DNA from: Pseudomonas lurida
GTDB lineage: Bacteria > Pseudomonadota > Gammaproteobacteria > Pseudomonadales > Pseudomonadaceae
Assembly: GCF_002563895.1 (NCBI RefSeq)
Contig: NZ_PDJB01000001.1
Coordinates: 975,501 to 1,039,500, forward strand
Reading direction: 5' to 3'
DNA: 64,000 nucleotides
A program made the translations under genes and the position numbers. This document shows positions 34,549 through 44,702 of this stretch, piece by piece; position 1 is the first letter of the stretch, and every line of letters begins with the position of its first letter. The notes beneath the pieces are model-generated. The model searched no databases, was not told the origin of the DNA, and worked only from the letters and a program-made list of their open reading frames with translations.

Positions 34549-35460
34549 ATGAATCCACAAGAACTGAAGTCCATCCTCTCCCACGGTCTGCTGTCTTTTC
34601 CGGTGACCGATTTCAACGCCCAGGGTGACTTCCACCAGGCGGGCTACATCAAGCGTCTGGAATGGCTCGCCCCTTACGGCGCCACTGCCCTGTTCGCTGC
34701 CGGTGGTACCGGTGAGTTTTTCTCCCTCGCCGCCAGCGAATACTCCCAGGTGGTGAAAACCGCTGTTGATACCTGCGCCACCAGCGTGCCGATCCTTGCC
34801 GGTGTCGGCGGTTCGACCCGCCAGGCCATCGAGTACGCCCAGGAAGCCGAGCGCCTCGGTGCCAAGGGCCTGCTGCTGCTGCCGCACTACCTCACCGAAG
34901 CCAGCCAGGACGGCGTCGCCGCCCACGTTGAGGCGGTGTGCAAATCGGTCAAGATCGGCGTGGTGGTGTACAACCGCAACGTCTGCCGCCTGACCGCGCC
35001 GCTGCTGGAACGCCTGGCCGAGCGCTGCCCGAACCTGATTGGCTACAAGGATGGCCTGGGTGACATTGAGTTGATGGTCTCGATCCGCCGTCGCCTGGGT
35101 GATCGTTTCAGCTACCTCGGCGGCCTGCCGACTGCAGAGGTTTACGCCGCTGCCTACAAGGCCCTGGGCGTGCCGGTGTACTCCTCGGCGGTGTTCAACT
35201 TCATCCCGAAAACCGCGATGGACTTCTACCACGCGATTGCCAAGGACGATCACGCCACCGTCGCCAAGATCATCGACGACTTCTTCCTGCCGTACCTGGA
35301 CATCCGTAACCGCAAGGCCGGCTATGCGGTGAGCATCGTCAAGGCCGGTGCAAAAATCGCAGGCTATGACGCCGGCCCGGTGCGTACGCCGCTGACCGAC
35401 CTGCTGCCAGAAGAATATGAAGCACTGGCCGCGCTGATCGACAAGCAAGGCGCGCAATAA
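34549..35460 (+). CDS. kdgD: 5-dehydro-4-deoxyglucarate dehydratase
   Basis: A 303-residue class I aldolase-family (DapA-like) enzyme that converts 5-keto-4-deoxyglucarate to 2,5-dioxopentanoate with loss of CO2 and water. The Schiff-base Lys167 lies in [10 protein letters not shown], Tyr141 in VVVYNRN, and GGTGEFFSL near residue 52. It is the first gene of the catabolic operon; the next enzyme oxidises its product. A dehydratase for galactarate is encoded at the operon's end, which supports this assignment over dihydrodipicolinate synthase. Confidence 0.92.
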   Translation: MNPQELKSILSHGLLSFPVTDFNAQGDFHQAGYIKRLEWLAPYGATALFAAGGTGEFFSLAASEYSQVVKTAVDTCATSVPILAGVGGSTRQAIEYAQEAERLGAKGLLLLPHYLTEASQDGVAAHVEAVCKSVKIGVVVYNRNVCRLTAPLLERLAERCPNLIGYKDGLGDIELMVSIRRRLGDRFSYLGGLPTAEVYAAAYKALGVPVYSSAVFNFIPKTAMDFYHAIAKDDHATVAKIIDDFFLPYLDIRNRKAGYAVSIVKAGAKIAGYDAGPVRTPLTDLLPEEYEALAALIDKQGAQ

Positions 35461-35469
35461 CCCATCTAC

Positions 35470-35498
35470 AAGGCCGCTGAGTGATCAGCGGCCTTTTG
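35470..35498 (+). terminator. Hairpin inside the glucarate operon, between kdgD and the dehydrogenase gene
   Basis: AAGGCCGCTGA and its complement flank GTGA, followed by TTG only. It is probably a partial terminator or mRNA end point that lets kdgD be expressed more than downstream genes. Confidence 0.65.
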
Positions 35499-35514
35499 CG
35501 TCAGGAGAAGATTT

Positions 35515-36960
35515 GTGTCCCAAGCCCAACGTTTTGACAACTACATCAACGGCCAATGGGTGGCCGGTGCCGATTACTGCGTCAACCTCAACCCGTCGGA
35601 GTTGTCCGATGTCATCGGTGAATACGCCAAGGCTGATGTTGCCCAGGTCAACACCGCCATCGACGCTGCCCGTGCGGCATTTCCGGCCTGGTCCACTTCT
35701 GGCATCCAGGCTCGACACGACTCCCTGGACAAAGTCGGCAGCGAAATCCTCGCGCGCCGCGAAGAACTCGGCACCTTGCTGGCCCGTGAAGAGGGCAAGA
35801 CCTTGCCCGAAGCCATTGGCGAAGTGACCCGCGCTGGCAATATCTTCAAGTTCTTCGCCGGTGAATGCCTGCGCTTGTCCGGTGACTACGTGCCGTCGGT
35901 ACGCCCTGGCGTTAACGTTGAAGTCACGCGTGAAGCCCTGGGTGTGGTTGGCCTGATCACGCCGTGGAACTTCCCGATCGCCATCCCCGCCTGGAAGATC
36001 GCCCCAGCCCTTGCCTACGGTAACTGCGTGGTGATCAAGCCTGCCGAGTTGGTACCGGGCTGTGCCTGGGCCCTGGCCGAAATCATTTCTCGCGCCGGTT
36101 TCCCTGCCGGTGTGTTCAACCTGGTGATGGGCAGCGGCCGCGTCGTGGGTGATGTGCTGGTCAACAGCCCGAAGGTCGATGGCATCAGTTTTACCGGCTC
36201 TGTCGGTGTCGGTCGTCAGATCGCCGTCAGTTGCGTGTCGCGCCAGGCCAAGGTCCAGTTGGAAATGGGCGGCAAGAACCCGCAGATCATCCTCGACGAC
36301 GCGGACCTCAAGCAGGCCGTCGAGCTGTCGGTACAGAGCGCGTTCTACTCCACCGGCCAGCGTTGCACGGCGTCCAGCCGCCTGATCGTCACCGCCGGTA
36401 TCCACGACCAGTTCGTTGCGGCGATGGCTGAGCGCATGAAGTCGATCAAGGTCGGCCACGCCCTCAAAAGCGGCACTGACATCGGCCCGGTGGTTTCCCA
36501 GGCCCAGTTGGACCAGGACCTCAAGTACATCGACATCGGCCAGAGCGAAGGTGCGCGACTGGTCAGCGGTGGCGGCCTGGTCACCTGTGACACCGAAGGC
36601 TACTACCTGGCACCGACGCTGTTTGCCGACAGCGAAGCCGCCATGCGTATCAGCCGTGAAGAGATCTTCGGCCCGGTCGCCAACGTCGTGCGCGTGGCGG
36701 ACTACGAGGCGGCGCTGGCGATGGCCAACGACACTGAGTTTGGCCTGTCGGCGGGCATTGCCACTACGTCGCTCAAGTACGCCAACCACTTCAAGCGCCA
36801 TTCCCAGGCCGGGATGGTGATGGTCAACCTGCCGACTGCCGGCGTGGACTATCACGTTCCATTCGGTGGCCGTAAGGGCTCCTCCTACGGTTCACGCGAG
36901 CAAGGTCGCTATGCGCAAGAGTTCTACACCGTGGTGAAGACCAGCTACATCGGTTCGTAA
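35515..36960 (+). CDS. 2,5-dioxopentanoate (alpha-ketoglutarate semialdehyde) dehydrogenase
   Basis: A 481-residue NAD(P)-dependent aldehyde dehydrogenase with catalytic Cys284 (GQRCTASS), Glu250 (LEMGGKNP), Asn152 (PWNFP), Lys175 (IKPAE) and the cofactor motif FTGSVGVG. Next to kdgD, its substrate is most likely 2,5-dioxopentanoate, yielding 2-oxoglutarate for the TCA cycle. The start is GTG at 35515, with AGGAG nine bases upstream. A REP pair separates it from the transporter gene. Confidence 0.9.
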   Translation: MSQAQRFDNYINGQWVAGADYCVNLNPSELSDVIGEYAKADVAQVNTAIDAARAAFPAWSTSGIQARHDSLDKVGSEILARREELGTLLAREEGKTLPEAIGEVTRAGNIFKFFAGECLRLSGDYVPSVRPGVNVEVTREALGVVGLITPWNFPIAIPAWKIAPALAYGNCVVIKPAELVPGCAWALAEIISRAGFPAGVFNLVMGSGRVVGDVLVNSPKVDGISFTGSVGVGRQIAVSCVSRQAKVQLEMGGKNPQIILDDADLKQAVELSVQSAFYSTGQRCTASSRLIVTAGIHDQFVAAMAERMKSIKVGHALKSGTDIGPVVSQAQLDQDLKYIDIGQSEGARLVSGGGLVTCDTEGYYLAPTLFADSEAAMRISREEIFGPVANVVRVADYEAALAMANDTEFGLSAGIATTSLKYANHFKRHSQAGMVMVNLPTAGVDYHVPFGGRKGSSYGSREQGRYAQEFYTVVKTSYIGS

Positions 36961-36985
36961 TACGCAGTACCCGAGGCGCCTGCTT

Positions 36986-37076
36986 GTTGGTGGCTGGCGT
37001 GCCTGCGATAGCATCATCGGTGTGTGCCTGACACACCGAGTTGCCTGTATCGCGGGCACGCCCGGCTCCCACCTAA
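36986..37076. repeat. REP pair upstream of the MFS transporter gene
   Basis: GGTGGCTGGCGTGCCTGCGAT and the inverted ATCGCGGGCACGCCCGGCTCC arms flank a spacer with its own hairpin (CGGTGTGTGCCTGACACACCG). It lies inside the operon. Confidence 0.75.
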
Positions 37077-37141
37077 AAGCGGTCCTCATCGACAACTAGG
37101 CAATTACCCGCAAAAAAAATAATTAGTGGGAGTACTTCTAC

Positions 37142-38506
37142 ATGCAAGCGACCAAGCCGACCCACGTCCGCTATTTGATCCTGCTCATGCTGTTCCTGGT
37201 GACCACGATCAACTACGCCGACCGGGCCACCATCGCCATCGCGGGCTCCAGCCTGCAAAAAGACCTCGGCATCGACGCGGTCACCCTGGGTTACATCTTC
37301 TCTGCTTTCGGTTGGGCCTACGTGGCCGGGCAAATTCCCGGCGGCTGGCTGCTGGACCGGTTCGGTTCGAAAAAAGTCTATGCCCTGAGCATCTTCACGT
37401 GGTCACTGTTTACCGTGCTGCAAGGCTACGTCGGTGAGTTTGGCGTCTCTACCGCGGTTGTTGCGCTGTTCATGCTGCGCTTCATGGTGGGCCTGGCCGA
37501 AGCGCCGTCCTTTCCCGGTAACGCACGGATCGTGGCCGCCTGGTTCCCGACCGCAGAACGCGGTACGGCGTCGGCGATCTTCAACTCGGCGCAATACTTC
37601 GCCACCGTGTTGTTTGCACCGTTGATGGGCTGGATCGTCTACAGCTTCGGCTGGCAGCACGTGTTTATCGTGATGGGCGTGATCGGTATCCTCTTCTCGC
37701 TGATCTGGTTGAAAGTCATCCACAGTCCGCGCCAGCATCCGATGATCAACGAGGCCGAGTTCAACCATATCGCCGCCAATGGTGCGATGGTCGATATGGA
37801 CCAGGACAAAGGCAAGGGCAAGAAAACCGACGGTCCGAAGTGGGACTACATCCGCCAGTTGTTGACCAACCGCATGATGCTCGGCGTTTACCTGGGCCAG
37901 TACTGCATCAATGGCATCACCTACTTCTTTCTCACCTGGTTCCCGGTGTACCTGGTGCAGGACCGGGGCATGACCATCCTCAAGGCGGGTTTCATTGCGT
38001 CGTTGCCGGCGATCTGCGGGTTTATCGGCGGCGTGCTCGGCGGGGTGATTTCCGATTACCTGCTGCGCAAGGGCCACTCCCTGACCTTTGCACGCAAGGC
38101 GCCGATCATTGGTGGCCTGTTGATCTCCAGCAGCATCGTGGCCTGCAACTATGTGGATATCGAATGGATGGTGGTGGGCTTCATGGCCCTGGCCTTCTTC
38201 GGTAAAGGCGTTGGCGCACTGGGGTGGGCGGTGGTGTCCGACACGTCGCCGAAACAAATCGCCGGCCTCAGTGGCGGCTTGTTCAACACCTTCGGTAACC
38301 TCGCATCGATCACTACGCCGATCGTCATCGGCTACATCATCAGCACCACCGGTTCGTTCAAGTGGGCCTTGGTGTTCGTCGGCGCCAATGCGCTGGTGGC
38401 GGTGTTCAGCTACCTGGTCATCGTTGGCCCGATCAAACGTGTAGTACTCAAAGAGCCGCCCACCAAGGGACCTGAGTTGACCAACCTAACCGAAGCGCAT
38501 TCCTGA
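37142..38506 (+). CDS. gudP: D-glucarate/galactarate MFS transporter (GudP/GarP-like)
   Basis: A 454-residue, 12-helix major facilitator of the anion:cation symporter branch. [12 protein letters not shown] is at residues 22-33, [21 protein letters not shown] gives the loop 2-3 signature, and there is a charged central loop ([14 protein letters not shown]). It imports sugar diacids with protons. The assignment to glucarate/galactarate rests on the operon: kdgD and the semialdehyde dehydrogenase upstream and garD 11 bases downstream. The ATG is preceded by GGGAG. Confidence 0.88.
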   Translation: MQATKPTHVRYLILLMLFLVTTINYADRATIAIAGSSLQKDLGIDAVTLGYIFSAFGWAYVAGQIPGGWLLDRFGSKKVYALSIFTWSLFTVLQGYVGEFGVSTAVVALFMLRFMVGLAEAPSFPGNARIVAAWFPTAERGTASAIFNSAQYFATVLFAPLMGWIVYSFGWQHVFIVMGVIGILFSLIWLKVIHSPRQHPMINEAEFNHIAANGAMVDMDQDKGKGKKTDGPKWDYIRQLLTNRMMLGVYLGQYCINGITYFFLTWFPVYLVQDRGMTILKAGFIASLPAICGFIGGVLGGVISDYLLRKGHSLTFARKAPIIGGLLISSSIVACNYVDIEWMVVGFMALAFFGKGVGALGWAVVSDTSPKQIAGLSGGLFNTFGNLASITTPIVIGYIISTTGSFKWALVFVGANALVAVFSYLVIVGPIKRVVLKEPPTKGPELTNLTEAHS

Positions 38507-38517
38507 GGGGCCGTGTG

Positions 38518-40071
38518 ATGCAGTTGATTGAACATGCCGACTCACCGCGCTCGATTCGTCTGCACGAGCGCGACAACGTGGTGATCGTGGTCAATGACCA
38601 GGGCGTACCGGCCGGGACCGAGTTCCCGGACGGCCTGGTGACCGTGGATTTCATCCCGCAGAGCCACAAGGTGACCCTGGAAGATATCCCTGAAGGCGGT
38701 CAGATCATTCGCTACGGCCAGACCATCGGTTACGCCCTGGCGCCGATTCCACGCGGCAGTTGGGTGCAGGAAGATCAACTGCGCATGCCCACCGCGCCGC
38801 CGCTGGACAGCTTGCCGCTGTCCACCGAGGTGCCTGACACCCAGGCACCGCTGGAAGGCTTTACCTTCGAGGGCTATCGCAACGCCGACGGCACCGTGGG
38901 CACGCGCAATATCCTCGGTATCACCACCACGGTGCAGTGCGTCACGGGCGTGCTCGACCACGCGGTCAAGCGCATCAAGGACGAATTGCTGCCCAAGTAC
39001 CCGCATGTCGACGACGTGGTAGCGCTGACCCACAGCTACGGCTGCGGCGTGGCGATCACTGCGACGGATGCCTACATCCCGATTCGCACCGTGCGCAACC
39101 TGGCGCGCAACCCGAACCTGGGGGGCGAGGCCCTGGTGATCAGCCTGGGCTGCGAGAAATTGCAGGCCGGGCAGGTGATGCACGACAACGACAGCTCGGT
39201 CGACCTGAGTGAGCCGTGGCTGTATCGGTTGCAGGATTCCAGCCACGGCTTTACTGAAATGATCGAGCAGATCATGGCGCTGGCCGAGACGCGCTTGAAG
39301 AAGCTCGACCAGCGCCGACGCGAAACCGTGCCGGCGTCCGAGTTGATCCTGGGCATGCAGTGTGGTGGCAGTGATGCGTTTTCCGGCATCACCGCCAACC
39401 CCGCGCTGGGGTATGCCTCGGATTTGTTGCTGCGGGCCGGGGCGACGGTGATGTTTTCCGAAGTAACGGAAGTTCGCGATGCGATATACCTGCTGACGTC
39501 TCGCGCTGAAAGCGAGGCCGTTGCCCAGGAGCTGGTCCGGGAAATGGACTGGTACGACCGCTACCTGGCCAAGGGTGAAGCGGACCGCAGTGCCAACACC
39601 ACGCCGGGTAACAAGAAGGGTGGCTTGTCGAATATCGTCGAGAAGTCCCTGGGCTCTATCGTCAAGTCCGGCAGCAGTGCGATCAATGGGGTGCTGGGGC
39701 CTGGCGAGCGCTTCAAGCGCAAGGGCCTGATCTTTTGTGCCACACCCGCCAGTGACTTTGTGTGCGGTACCCTGCAACTGGCGGCGGGGATGAACCTGCA
39801 TGTGTTCACCACCGGGCGCGGCACGCCTTACGGGCTGGCAATGGCGCCGGTGGTGAAGGTTTCGACCCGAACGGAACTGGCGCAGCGCTGGCCGGACCTG
39901 ATCGATATCGACGCCGGGCGCATTGCCACCGGGCGCGCGACCATCGAGGAGCTCGGCTGGGAGTTGTTTCACTTTTACCTGGATGTGGCGAGCGGCAAGA
40001 AGCAGACGTGGGCGGAGCACCATAAACTGCATAACGACATCACCTTGTTCAACCCGGCGCCCATCACCTGA
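38518..40071 (+). CDS. garD: Galactarate dehydratase
   Basis: A 517-residue UxaA/GarD-family iron-dependent dehydratase that converts galactarate to 5-keto-4-deoxyglucarate, the kdgD substrate. It has a short SAF-type N-terminal domain ([18 protein letters not shown]) and then the main body with [43 protein letters not shown] and the late [21 protein letters not shown] use ATG 38518 with GAGGGG seven bases upstream; GTG 38515 is also in frame. It closes the operon. No glucarate dehydratase gene is visible here. Confidence 0.92.
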   Translation: MQLIEHADSPRSIRLHERDNVVIVVNDQGVPAGTEFPDGLVTVDFIPQSHKVTLEDIPEGGQIIRYGQTIGYALAPIPRGSWVQEDQLRMPTAPPLDSLPLSTEVPDTQAPLEGFTFEGYRNADGTVGTRNILGITTTVQCVTGVLDHAVKRIKDELLPKYPHVDDVVALTHSYGCGVAITATDAYIPIRTVRNLARNPNLGGEALVISLGCEKLQAGQVMHDNDSSVDLSEPWLYRLQDSSHGFTEMIEQIMALAETRLKKLDQRRRETVPASELILGMQCGGSDAFSGITANPALGYASDLLLRAGATVMFSEVTEVRDAIYLLTSRAESEAVAQELVREMDWYDRYLAKGEADRSANTTPGNKKGGLSNIVEKSLGSIVKSGSSAINGVLGPGERFKRKGLIFCATPASDFVCGTLQLAAGMNLHVFTTGRGTPYGLAMAPVVKVSTRTELAQRWPDLIDIDAGRIATGRATIEELGWELFHFYLDVASGKKQTWAEHHKLHNDITLFNPAPIT

Positions 40072-40086
40072 GACCGTCGCGGACCT

Positions 40087-40130
40087 TGTGGGGGCCGGCA
40101 AGCCAGCTCCCACATTTGATCAGCGTTGCC
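40087..40130. repeat. Single REP element after garD
   Basis: GTGGGGGCCGGCAAGCCAGC followed by TCCCAC forms an imperfect hairpin of the REP type; no paired second copy is obvious. Confidence 0.5.
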
Positions 40131-40194
40131 CGGACGAATCGGGCTGCATGGCTTATCATTAGCCACCTAACGACGCTCACCAAGGTTCACCGGC

Positions 40195-41136
40195 ATGCTG
40201 GCAATTTTCCTCACCACCCTCACCATCACCGCGCCGGTGTTTGCCATGCTGTTCCTGGGTGTGCTGCTCAAGCGCATCAACTGGATCAACGACAACTTTA
40301 TCCACACGGCGTCGTCCTTGGTGTTCAACGTCACCATGCCGGCGTTGTTGTTCCTTGGCATCCTGCATGCCGACCTGCACTCGGCGCTCAAGCCGGGCTT
40401 GCTGATTTATTTTGCCGTCGCCACGTTGCTCAGCTTTGCCCTGGCCTGGGGCTGGGCGATCTTGCGTTGCCCACGTGAAGACCGCGGCATTTATACCCAG
40501 GGTGCATTTCGCGGCAATAACGGCGTGATCGGGCTGGCGCTGGCCGCCAGCATGTACGGCGACTACGGGATTTCCCTCGGCGCGATTCTCGCGGCGCTGG
40601 TGATTCTGTTCTACAACACCCTGTCGACCATCGTGCTGGCGGTGTACAGCCCGGTGATCAAGTCCGACCCGTGGAGCATCTGCAAGAGCGTGGTGGCCAA
40701 CCCGCTGATCATCAGCGTGATTGCGGCCACGCCGTTCGCGGTGTTCCAGATTGGCTTGCCGGGTTGGCTGGAGTCTTCGGGCCAGTACCTGGCGGACATG
40801 ACCTTGCCGCTCGCGTTGATCTGCATCGGTGGCACGCTGTCACTGGCGGCTCTGCGCAAAAGCGGGAGCATGGCCCTCAGCGCCAGCCTGGTGAAGATGA
40901 TCGGCCTGCCGCTGGTCGCGACGTTGGGCGCCTGGCTGCTGGGGTTCCGGGGGCCAGAGCTGGGGATTCTGTTCCTGTACTTCGGTGCACCGACTGCAGC
41001 GGCCAGCTTTGTCATGGCGCGGGCGGCCGAGGGTAATCATGAGCTGGCGGCGGCGATTATCGTGATCACCACCTTGATGGCGGCGGTGACCACGAATATC
41101 GGGATCTTTGTGTTGCAGGCGGGTGGTTGGATCTGA
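40195..41136 (+). CDS. AEC-family transporter (auxin efflux carrier type)
   Basis: A 313-residue membrane protein with about ten hydrophobic segments arranged as two repeats. It includes FNVTMPALLFLGIL near residue 45, FRGNNGVIGLALA near residue 104 and LICIGGTLSL near residue 205, all typical of the AEC/membrane transport family. Bacterial members move malate, malonate or other organic acids; the substrate is unknown here. The ATG has AAGG nine bases upstream. It lies after the galactarate operon but is separated by a REP element. Confidence 0.85.
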   Translation: MLAIFLTTLTITAPVFAMLFLGVLLKRINWINDNFIHTASSLVFNVTMPALLFLGILHADLHSALKPGLLIYFAVATLLSFALAWGWAILRCPREDRGIYTQGAFRGNNGVIGLALAASMYGDYGISLGAILAALVILFYNTLSTIVLAVYSPVIKSDPWSICKSVVANPLIISVIAATPFAVFQIGLPGWLESSGQYLADMTLPLALICIGGTLSLAALRKSGSMALSASLVKMIGLPLVATLGAWLLGFRGPELGILFLYFGAPTAAASFVMARAAEGNHELAAAIIVITTLMAAVTTNIGIFVLQAGGWI

Positions 41137-41154
41137 TTTTCCCGGTGTGTGTGA

Positions 41155-41232
41155 GGGCCAATCGCAGGCGAGCCAGCTCCCACATTTACGCGTACTAAAC
41201 ATCAACCCAGTGGGAGCTGCCTTGCCTGTGAT
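41155..41232. repeat. REP pair between the AEC gene and the CMD-family gene
   Basis: ATCGCAGGCGAGCCAGCTCC and the inverted GGGAGCTGCCTTGCCTGTGAT arms, about 25 bases apart, lie between two converging genes. Confidence 0.75.
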
Positions 41233-41245
41233 CGCTCGCTAACCG

Positions 41246-41629
41246 TCACTGCTTATCGGCCTGGTAGGCATCGATCACTTCCTGCGCCGCCCGAAACGCA
41301 TCAATCGCCGCCGGCACCCCGGCATATACCGCGCAATGCAACAGCGCTTCGCGGATCTCTTCCACCGTACACCCGTTGTTCAGCGCGCCGCGCACGTGGC
41401 CCTTGAGCTCTTGCGGGCACTTGAGCGCGGTGAGGGCGGCGAGGGTGATCAGGCTGCGGGTCTTCAGCGGTAACCCTTCGCGGTTCCACACACTGCCCCA
41501 GGCGTGTTCGTTGACGAAATCCTGCAGCGGCTGGCTGAACTCGGTGGCGTTGCCCAGGGCGCGGTCGACGAACACGTCGCCCATGACCTGGCGACGCATT
41601 TCAACCCCAGGCTTTTTCTGATCGGTCAT
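41246..41629 (-). CDS. Carboxymuconolactone decarboxylase-family protein (PcaC-like)
   Basis: A 127-residue CMD/AhpD-fold protein with WGSVWNREGLPLKTRSLITLA, LKGHVRGALNNGCTVEEIREA and LLHCAVYAGVPAAIDAFR, the pattern of 4-carboxymuconolactone decarboxylase. The single-Cys HCAVY region is the PcaC type rather than the CxxC peroxidase type. No other beta-ketoadipate genes are nearby, so the substrate is uncertain. Its start overlaps the stop of the antiporter gene by four bases, which indicates a two-gene unit. Confidence 0.8.
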   Translation of the reverse strand: MTDQKKPGVEMRRQVMGDVFVDRALGNATEFSQPLQDFVNEHAWGSVWNREGLPLKTRSLITLAALTALKCPQELKGHVRGALNNGCTVEEIREALLHCAVYAGVPAAIDAFRAAQEVIDAYQADKQ

Positions 41630-42672
41630 TGCGATTCCCTCTTGTGTTGGCGGCGCCAGGCTCGCAGCGTGCTGAACAACAGGAAAGCCACCAGCACTGG
41701 CAGGACGTAATACAGCATCAGTTGTTCAAGCTTGTTCGCCAGGGGCATGCCAGTGGTGAATGCCATCACATGCAGGCCGTACGCCAGGTACAAGCCCAGC
41801 AGCACCAGGCCTTCGGCGCGGGTGACGCGGTAGCCGATGTAGAACACCGGCAGGCACAGCACCACCACGCCGAGCATCACCGGCAGGTCGAAATCCAGGG
41901 CGTTGGGCGACACCGACAGGGGGGAGGGCGCGAGCAGGGCGGTCAGGCCCAGTACACCGAGCAGGTTGAACAGGTTGCTGCCGATCACGTTGCCCACGGC
42001 AATTTCACGTTCGCCGCGCAGGGCTGCAATCAGTGACGTCGCCAGGCACGGCAACGAGGTGCCGACACCGATCAGGGTCAGGCCGATCACGCGCTCCGAC
42101 AGGCCCAGGTCGCCAGCCACATCCACCGCCGCTCCCAGCAGCAAATGCCCGGCCAGCACCAAGACCAACAACCCGCCGAATATCAACAGCACACTGCTCA
42201 ACCAGGGGGCGCGGGCGACGGTGTCCAGTGTGCGTGGGCGGCGGGAATGGCGCGTCTGGTAATGCAACACGCCCAGGTAGGCAAGCAGGGCAACGAGCAG
42301 CACCAGGCCGTCGATGGGCGTGAGTTCTTCATTGGCCGCGAGGGTGAACACCAGCAGCCCGGCCAGGATCATCACCGGAATGTCCAGGCGCACCAGCTGG
42401 CGTGAGACTCGCAGGGGAATAATCAATGCCGACAGGCCCAGGGTCACCAGGATGTTGAAGATGCTGCTGCCGATCACGCTGCCCACGGCGATATCGGTGT
42501 TGCCGGCCAAGGTGGCTTGCAGGCTGACGGTCATCTGCGGCGCGCTGCTGCCGAAGGCGACGATTGTCAGGCCAATGATCAGCGGGCGCACCTTGAGGCT
42601 TGCGGCCAGGCGCACGGCGGCGCGTACCAGGATTTCGGCACCGATGATCAGCAGCACCAGGCCGCTGACCAA
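41626..42672 (-). CDS. Calcium/sodium antiporter (CaCA family, YrbG-like)
   Basis: A 348-residue membrane exchanger with two inverted repeats. The alpha-1 region is IVAFGSSAPQMTVSLQATLAGNTDIAVGSVIGSSIFNI and the matching alpha-2 is LIGVGTSLPCLATSL...GNVIGSNLFNLLGVLG (each motif split here by position: ~37-74 and ~196-240). In the first repeat the usual PE pair reads PQ, and in the second PC. Acidic residues normally needed for cation binding (the Glu after Pro) are therefore absent in both, so the ion may differ or activity be altered. The start appears to be TTG at 42672 with TGGAG upstream, as no ATG or GTG lies between it and the preceding in-frame stop. Confidence 0.78.
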   Translation of the reverse strand: MVSGLVLLIIGAEILVRAAVRLAASLKVRPLIIGLTIVAFGSSAPQMTVSLQATLAGNTDIAVGSVIGSSIFNILVTLGLSALIIPLRVSRQLVRLDIPVMILAGLLVFTLAANEELTPIDGLVLLVALLAYLGVLHYQTRHSRRPRTLDTVARAPWLSSVLLIFGGLLVLVLAGHLLLGAAVDVAGDLGLSERVIGLTLIGVGTSLPCLATSLIAALRGEREIAVGNVIGSNLFNLLGVLGLTALLAPSPLSVSPNALDFDLPVMLGVVVLCLPVFYIGYRVTRAEGLVLLGLYLAYGLHVMAFTTGMPLANKLEQLMLYYVLPVLVAFLLFSTLRAWRRQHKRESQ

Positions 42673-42730
42673 TTCCAGCAGGCTCCAGGGCGAAAGGGCG
42701 GTTAATCCGAAAATGGCCAGGGCTCCGTCT

Positions 42731-43102
42731 TCAGTTGCTCAAGGCTTGCACGCGAACCCGTGCGGTTCCGCTGCTGATCATACCCAGTTGCTGTGCAGCC
42801 TTGCGCGAAAGATCAATCAAGCGCCCACGGGTATGCGGGCCGCGATCATTGATGCGGACAACCACGGATTTGTCGTTGTCGAGATTGGTGACCTTGACCT
42901 GGGTGCCGAACGGCAATTGCCGGTGGGCGGCGGTCAGGGCGTTCTGGTTGAAGGGTTCACCGCTGGCGGTCTTGTTGCCATGGTGCTTGGCGCCGTAATA
43001 GGAGGCGGTGCCGGTTTCGTCGTAGCCGTTGGGGTTGATGATACCGCTGGCACAACCGGCCAGCAGGGAGAACAGGGCCAGCAGGCCGAATAGACGCTTC
43101 AT
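42731..43102 (-). CDS. rlpA: Short RlpA-like lipoprotein (septal-ring lytic transglycosylase family)
   Basis: A 123-residue lipoprotein with a signal peptide and lipobox LLAGC (Cys17). The double-psi beta-barrel domain follows: [57 protein letters not shown], including the catalytic-type His and Asp. It lacks the C-terminal SPOR domain of full-length RlpA. The family cleaves naked glycan strands at the septum. It starts at ATG 43102; a longer frame would run into the REP element. Confidence 0.85.
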   Translation of the reverse strand: MKRLFGLLALFSLLAGCASGIINPNGYDETGTASYYGAKHHGNKTASGEPFNQNALTAAHRQLPFGTQVKVTNLDNDKSVVVRINDRGPHTRGRLIDLSRKAAQQLGMISSGTARVRVQALSN

Positions 43103-43134
43103 GCAAGGAGTCCCATTACAAATGTTGGCGTTGG

Positions 43135-43232
43135 CTTGTGTGGGAGCTGGCTTGCCTGCGATGGCATCACCTCGGTGTAACTGATGCACCGAGGCGCCTG
43201 CATCGCGGGCAAGCCCGGCTCCCACAGAAGCC
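43135..43232. repeat. REP pair between rlpA and gatB
   Basis: GTGTGGGAGCTGGCTTGCCTGC and the inverted CGCGGGCAAGCCCGGCTCCCAC lie about 50 bases apart with an inner hairpin (CCTCGGTG...CACCGAGG). It is the clearest pair in the window. Confidence 0.85.
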
Positions 43233-43246
43233 GGGTCCTACACGTG

Positions 43247-44692
43247 TCAGCCTTCGAGCTTGCTTTTCAGCAGTTCGTTCACCTGTTGCGGGTTGGCCTT
43301 GCCTTTGGAGGCTTTCATCGCCTGGCCCACAAAGAAGCCGAACATCTTGCCGCGCTTGGCTTCGTCTGCCGCGCGGTACTGCTCGACCTGCTCGGCGTTG
43401 GCCGCGAGCATTTCATCGAGCACGGCCGAGATCGCGCCGCTGTCGGTGACTTGCTTGAGGCCGCGCTTCTCGATGATCTCGTCGGCGCTGCCTTCACCGC
43501 TGGCCATGGCTTCGAACACGGTCTTGGCGATTTTGCCGGAGATGGTGTTGTCCTTGATGCGCAGCAGCATGCCGCCCAATTGCTCGGCAGTGACCGGGGC
43601 TTCGTCGATTTCCAGGCCTTGCTTGTTCAGCAGGCTGCCCAGCTCCACCATCACCCAGTTGGCCGCCAGCTTGGCGTCACCGGCAATGCTCACGACTTTT
43701 TCGAAGTAGTTGGCTTGCTCACGGCTGGAGGCCAGCACGCTGGCATCGTAGACCGACAAGCCGAACTGCTCCTGGAAGCGCTCGCGCTTCTGCTGCGGCA
43801 ATTCCGGCAGGGTGGCGCGGATGTCGTTGAGGAAAGAGTCCTCAAGCACGACCGGCAACAGGTCCGGATCGGGGAAGTAACGGTAGTCGTTGGCTTCCTC
43901 TTTGCTGCGCATGGCGCGGGTTTCGTCTTTGTTCGGGTCGTACAGGCGGGTTTGCTGGATGACCTTGCCGCCGTCTTCGATCAGCTCGATCTGGCGACGC
44001 ACTTCGCTGTTGATCGCCTTCTCGATGAAACGGAACGAGTTGACGTTCTTGATCTCGCAGCGAGTACCGAACTCGACTTGGCCTTTTGGGCGAATCGACA
44101 CGTTGCAGTCGCAGCGCAGCGAGCCTTCGGCCATGTTGCCGTCGCAGATACCCAGGTAACGCACCAGTGCGTGGATGGTCTTGACGTAGGCCACGGCTTC
44201 CTTGGCGCTGCGCATGTCCGGCTCGGAGACGATCTCCAGCAACGGCGTGCCGGCACGGTTCAGGTCGATACCGGTAGCGCCCGGGAATTCTTCGTGCAGG
44301 CTTTTGCCGGCGTCTTCTTCCAGGTGGGCGCGAGTGACGCCGACGCGCTTGATGGTGCCGTCTTCCAGGGGGATGTCCAGGTGGCCTTTGCCGACGATCG
44401 GCAGTTCCATCTGGCTGATCTGGTAGCCCTTGGGCAGGTCCGGGTAGAAGTAGTTCTTGCGCGCGAACACGTTGTGCTGGCCGATCTCGGCGTCAATCGC
44501 CAGGCCGAACATCACCGCCATGCGCACCGCTTCCTGGTTCAGCACCGGCAGTACGCCGGGCATGCCCAGGTCTACCAGGCTGGCCTGGGTGTTGGGCTCG
44601 GAGCCGAACGTGGTGGCGCTACCGGAGAAAATCTTCGATTGGGTGGCGAGCTGGGTATGAATCTCCAGCCCGATCACGACTTCCCATTGCAT
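43247..44692 (-). CDS. gatB: Aspartyl/glutamyl-tRNA amidotransferase subunit B
   Basis: A 481-residue GatB with [15 protein letters not shown] at the start, [18 protein letters not shown], the EDAGKSLHE motif and the C-terminal YqeY-like helical tail domain ([13 protein letters not shown]). With GatA and GatC it converts mischarged Glu-tRNA-Gln or Asp-tRNA-Asn to the correct amides. It is last in the gatCAB operon, 10 bases after gatA. Presence of gatCAB implies indirect Asn-tRNA and/or Gln-tRNA formation. Confidence 0.97.
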   Translation of the reverse strand: MQWEVVIGLEIHTQLATQSKIFSGSATTFGSEPNTQASLVDLGMPGVLPVLNQEAVRMAVMFGLAIDAEIGQHNVFARKNYFYPDLPKGYQISQMELPIVGKGHLDIPLEDGTIKRVGVTRAHLEEDAGKSLHEEFPGATGIDLNRAGTPLLEIVSEPDMRSAKEAVAYVKTIHALVRYLGICDGNMAEGSLRCDCNVSIRPKGQVEFGTRCEIKNVNSFRFIEKAINSEVRRQIELIEDGGKVIQQTRLYDPNKDETRAMRSKEEANDYRYFPDPDLLPVVLEDSFLNDIRATLPELPQQKRERFQEQFGLSVYDASVLASSREQANYFEKVVSIAGDAKLAANWVMVELGSLLNKQGLEIDEAPVTAEQLGGMLLRIKDNTISGKIAKTVFEAMASGEGSADEIIEKRGLKQVTDSGAISAVLDEMLAANAEQVEQYRAADEAKRGKMFGFFVGQAMKASKGKANPQQVNELLKSKLEG

Positions 44693-44702
44693 AGTGTTCT
44701 CC

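Noticed and set aside
23061..43232. Repeated GC-rich palindromes taken at first as a CRISPR or phage array
   Set aside because: The copies are dispersed, in inverted pairs, with no regular spacers or cas genes, and share REP-type arms.
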